From FEN-1279 sp964501535 (lineage in GTDB: Bacteria > Bacteroidota > Ignavibacteria > Tepidaquicellales > Tepidaquicellaceae), in the NCBI GenBank assembly GCA_964501535.1, contig CAZCSV010000001.1:310001-374000 (forward strand): a stretch of 64,000 nt of DNA, in the 5' to 3' direction. The notes beneath the pieces were generated by a model. That model saw only the letters and a list, made by a program, of their open reading frames with translations, had not been told where the DNA came from and searched no databases. Shown here one piece after another: positions 61,656 to 64,000 of this stretch. How positions within the stretch are numbered: the stretch's first letter is position 1; the number at the start of each line of letters is the position of its first letter. Both the position numbers and the translations under genes were made by a program.

Positions 61656-62143
61656 AAAGAAAAGATTATATTAGCTGGGACGAGTATTTTATGGGAATTG
61701 CTCTGCTGTCTGCATTGAGAAGCAAAGACCCTAATACTCAGGTAGGTGCCTGTATCGTGGGAAAGAATAATAAAATTGTCGGAATCGGATATAACGGCTT
61801 TCCTGTAGGCTGTAACGATGATGACTTCCCATGGGAGAGAAATGCTGAAAATATAAACGATACGAAATATCCATATGTAGTCCACGCTGAAGCTAATGCA
61901 ATTCTGAATTCGACCAAAGACCTGCACGGAGCAAGACTTTATGTAGGATTGTTCCCTTGTAATGAATGTGCTAAATTGATAATTCAATCCGGTATTACGG
62001 AAATAATTTATTTGTCCGATAAATATAAGGATTCCGATTCCGCTAAAGCCGCCGGAAAAATGTTCGAAAAAGCTGGTGTAAAAAAAAGACAATTGATTAT
62101 TAAAAATAAAATTATCAAATTAAACTTCGATAAAGTTCTTTAA
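61652..62143 (+). CDS. dCMP deaminase-family protein
   Basis: Zinc-dependent (deoxy)cytidylate deaminase of the ComEB/dCMP type; converts dCMP to dUMP for thymidylate synthesis. The zinc motifs HAEANAIL and PCNECAKLII are complete, with MGIALLSALRSKDPNTQVGACIV before them. The start is a TTG at 61652, overlapping the preceding stop; translation is likely coupled. 163 residues is standard. It ends just before the cobalamin riboswitch. Confidence 0.93.
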   Translation: MKRKDYISWDEYFMGIALLSALRSKDPNTQVGACIVGKNNKIVGIGYNGFPVGCNDDDFPWERNAENINDTKYPYVVHAEANAILNSTKDLHGARLYVGLFPCNECAKLIIQSGITEIIYLSDKYKDSDSAKAAGKMFEKAGVKKRQLIIKNKIIKLNFDKVL

Positions 62144-62149
62144 ATAATA

Positions 62150-62316
62150 TTCGGGTTCACTTTAAACGGTGATTGATAGGGAATCCGGTTAAATTCCGGA
62201 ACTGTCCACGCAACTGTATTTGTGAAGATTAATCTTACTTTTTGCCACTGTTCTATTTCTATGGATGGGAAGGCAGATTAAAAATTGCACAAGAGTCAGG
62301 AGACCTGCCTGAATAT
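62150..62316 (+). ncRNA. Cobalamin (AdoCbl) riboswitch
   Basis: Recognised by its conserved blocks: TAGGGAATCCGG in the first paired region, CACGCAACTGTA, GCCACTGT at 62244-62251 and the B12 box AGTCAGGAGACCTGCC at 62294-62309, in the correct order and spacing. It precedes a strong terminator and a BtuB-like receptor gene, so it should lower receptor expression when adenosylcobalamin is plentiful. Confidence 0.95.
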
Positions 62317-62366
62317 ATTTTTCATATTCTTCGATGGAAAAGAATAAATGAATAACTAAGAATAAT

Positions 62367-62424
62367 ACTCTTTTTTTCTTCATACTTTTCATTAAGAATG
62401 TGAAGAAAAAAAGAGTTTTTTTTT
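62367..62424 (+). terminator. Riboswitch expression platform: 16-bp terminator
   Basis: ACTCTTTTTTTCTTCA (62367-62382) pairs perfectly with 62401-62416, followed by a T-run to 62424. It lies between the cobalamin riboswitch and the receptor start at 62437. I infer that ligand binding favours its formation; no separate antiterminator stem is obvious by eye. Confidence 0.88.
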
Positions 62425-62436
62425 GATGTAAATAAT

Positions 62437-64000
62437 TTGAAAACATTAATATATATATTATCGGTTTTATTCTGCGGCACCTCACTTGCTCAGGTGTCCT
62501 CTTCCAAAGATACCCTGTTTACAATCGAAGAGATTAACGTGATTAGTAATAAAATCGAAACGAATATTTTTTGGTCTCCGACCTCCGTTAACCTTATCGA
62601 TAGTAAACAAATAAATTCTGCCAACGGAGAAAGACTCTCCGACGTTCTGAAATCGTCTGGAAATATTTTCCTGAAATCCTATGGCGGTAATGCTTCGTTG
62701 AATACCGTTTCCTTGAACGGCCTGGGCGCAGAGCATACTCTGATTTTAATCGATGGGGTAAATATGAATTCCTTTCAGAACTCACAGGCTGATCTGTCTT
62801 TGTTTCCGAAAGATAAAATTGAAAAAATTGAAATTATGAATAATGGCGCAAGCTCTATCTATGGCAGCAATGCTATCGGCGGTGTCATTAATATAATCAC
62901 GAAAAATCCTGACAAAGATAATCCGCACATTGACATTTCCGGTGCCTATGGCTCGTATAAGTATGCAAAGTTTTCTGCAAACGTCTCCAATTCTGTAGGT
63001 AAAATCAATTACGATTTATTTTATTCTCATGAAAAATCTCGGGATGACTTTAATTATTTATACGATGATGGCATTAAGGAAATTGAAAAACAGAGAGAGA
63101 AAAATAGTTTTTATCTGAATAATCTTTATCTGAACTTAAGTGCAAAAATAAATGAAAAAATACGGCTTGGATTTAATTCGAATTATGTTTCGCAAAACAG
63201 AAACCTGCCTGGTACCGAAAACGGAACACCTGTTGCTTCCGCATTACAAATTGACGAGAACTGGAATAATAATTTGTCTGTTAAAATAAATCTGAAAAAT
63301 GACTTCTTTGTCTCGTCGGTTCTGAATTTCCGGAATAACTTGATGAAATATAAAGATATTTTGAGCAATGATTATTTTAAAAATAGAGTAATATCTAATA
63401 ACTCTTCCTTTGGTATTAATTTTAATAATGTTAAAATAATCTCGGGTATCGAAATTCTTTACTCGGATTTGAACACCCTGAATTACCGGAATATGGCCTC
63501 CCGGAATCAATACAGCCTCTATACTTCCGCTGAATATAATTTTAAAGACAAACTTAAATTTTATCCGTCTGCTCGTTACGATTTTATATCGGATATTAAT
63601 ACCGGTGTTTTTACTTCGAAATTTGGAATTAATTATAAACCATTCGAAAAACTTAATCTTAATTTACGCTCCAGTGTCGGAAATAATTTTAGCGCCCCTA
63701 CATTTAATGAATTGTATTGGATTAATTCTGGAAATACCGGCCTCAGACCCGAAAAATCTCTGAACTATGAGGCTGGTCTGATTCTGAATTTCTTTGCATT
63801 CGCTGATAATTCACTTGAACTTAATTATACGGGAATAACCTTGGAGGATAAAATTGTCTGGAAACCCGCAGGTGGGGGACTCTGGAAACCCTGCAATATC
63901 GATAAATCAAAATCGGATATTTTTTCTATGTCCTTTAAAATTAAGAAAAATGTTTCGAAAGATTTTATGCTGGGTTTATACTACAGTTATGTTTATAATA
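62437..64000 (+). CDS. BtuB-like TonB-dependent receptor (partial, runs off the window)
   Basis: Outer-membrane transporter for vitamin B12 or related corrinoids. The open frame begins with TTG at 62437 (signal peptide TLIYILSVLFCGTSLAQ) and stays open to the end of the window, about 521 codons. A plug domain follows (RLSDVLKSSGNIFLKSYGG, HTLILIDGVNMNSFQNSQAD, NNGASSIYGSNAIGGVINI), then barrel strands. The adjacent riboswitch supports the B12 assignment. Its C-terminus is not seen. No other start fits the frame: ATG 62426 is followed at once by a stop. Confidence 0.93.
   Translation, partial: MKTLIYILSVLFCGTSLAQVSSSKDTLFTIEEINVISNKIETNIFWSPTSVNLIDSKQINSANGERLSDVLKSSGNIFLKSYGGNASLNTVSLNGLGAEHTLILIDGVNMNSFQNSQADLSLFPKDKIEKIEIMNNGASSIYGSNAIGGVINIITKNPDKDNPHIDISGAYGSYKYAKFSANVSNSVGKINYDLFYSHEKSRDDFNYLYDDGIKEIEKQREKNSFYLNNLYLNLSAKINEKIRLGFNSNYVSQNRNLPGTENGTPVASALQIDENWNNNLSVKINLKNDFFVSSVLNFRNNLMKYKDILSNDYFKNRVISNNSSFGINFNNVKIISGIEILYSDLNTLNYRNMASRNQYSLYTSAEYNFKDKLKFYPSARYDFISDINTGVFTSKFGINYKPFEKLNLNLRSSVGNNFSAPTFNELYWINSGNTGLRPEKSLNYEAGLILNFFAFADNSLELNYTGITLEDKIVWKPAGGGLWKPCNIDKSKSDIFSMSFKIKKNVSKDFMLGLYYSYVYN

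Overview
The window is a dense, AT-rich bacterial chromosome segment with no phage, integron, CRISPR array or insertion sequence. Cargo-type C-terminal sorting domains (QNYPNPFNP-like motif, ending in K), a PorU-PorV pair of the type IX secretion system (T9SS), beta-barrel proteins, an AdoCbl riboswitch before a TonB-dependent receptor and a serine palmitoyltransferase point to the Bacteroidetes/Chlorobi/Ignavibacteria group. The groESL promoter is a classical TTGACA-N17-TATTTT box rather than a Bacteroidetes-type box, and the cargo motifs look like those of Ignavibacteria-type organisms. That placement is inference.

Layout. 1-8.2 kb: a lytic transglycosylase and a class V aminotransferase; comF and a MerR regulator on the minus strand; then a tight plus-strand operon (amidohydrolase-like lipoprotein, prmC, dtd, DUF2520 protein, outer-membrane protein). 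8.2-17.7 kb, minus: glycosyltransferase, a large M6-like/FG-GAP T9SS protein, porV, porU. 17.9-25.3 kb, minus: rnc, fabF, acpP, NlpC-like lipoprotein, purL, EI24/CysZ-like protein, metK. 25.3-27 kb: a regulatory region with a sigma-54-like promoter, a 34-residue membrane peptide and a barrel-like protein. 27-34.3 kb, minus: membrane Fe-S oxidoreductase, YjbQ-type protein, coaX, barrel protein, bifunctional-nuclease-family protein, etfA and etfB. 34.5-40.9 kb, plus: FG-GAP T9SS cargo, miaA, TIGR02757-type protein, mgtE. 41-43.2 kb: groEL and groES under CIRCE. 43.3-43.6 kb: palindromic repeat cluster. 43.8-49.8 kb: T9SS cargo, pyk, SDR, rseP, dxr. 49.9-56.4 kb: TlpA-like lipoprotein, ECF sigma factor, DUF47-Pit phosphate transport pair, tRNA-His, hydrolase, CDGSH protein, DUF2461, Spy-like protein, HTH protein. 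56.6-64 kb: argS, epimerase and divergent spt, an operon with a UPF0200-like kinase and dCMP deaminase, then the cobalamin riboswitch and a BtuB-like receptor that runs off the window.

Most genes are housekeeping. The most unusual content is: two large exported proteins whose enzyme scaffolds have lost their catalytic metal ligands (3640-5325 and 9330-12365); a candidate sigma-54-controlled 34-residue membrane peptide with an upstream dyad; a family of palindromic repeats in which arms vary between copies but stay paired while the tail is conserved; a long hairpin in front of porU; and a Spy/CpxP-like protein with a His/Cys cluster and a Lys/Glu tail. Functional links (EtfAB with the membrane Fe-S protein, Spt with a CerR-like reductase, kinase with dCMP deaminase, PorU/PorV with the sorted proteins) are inferred from neighbourhood and family knowledge.
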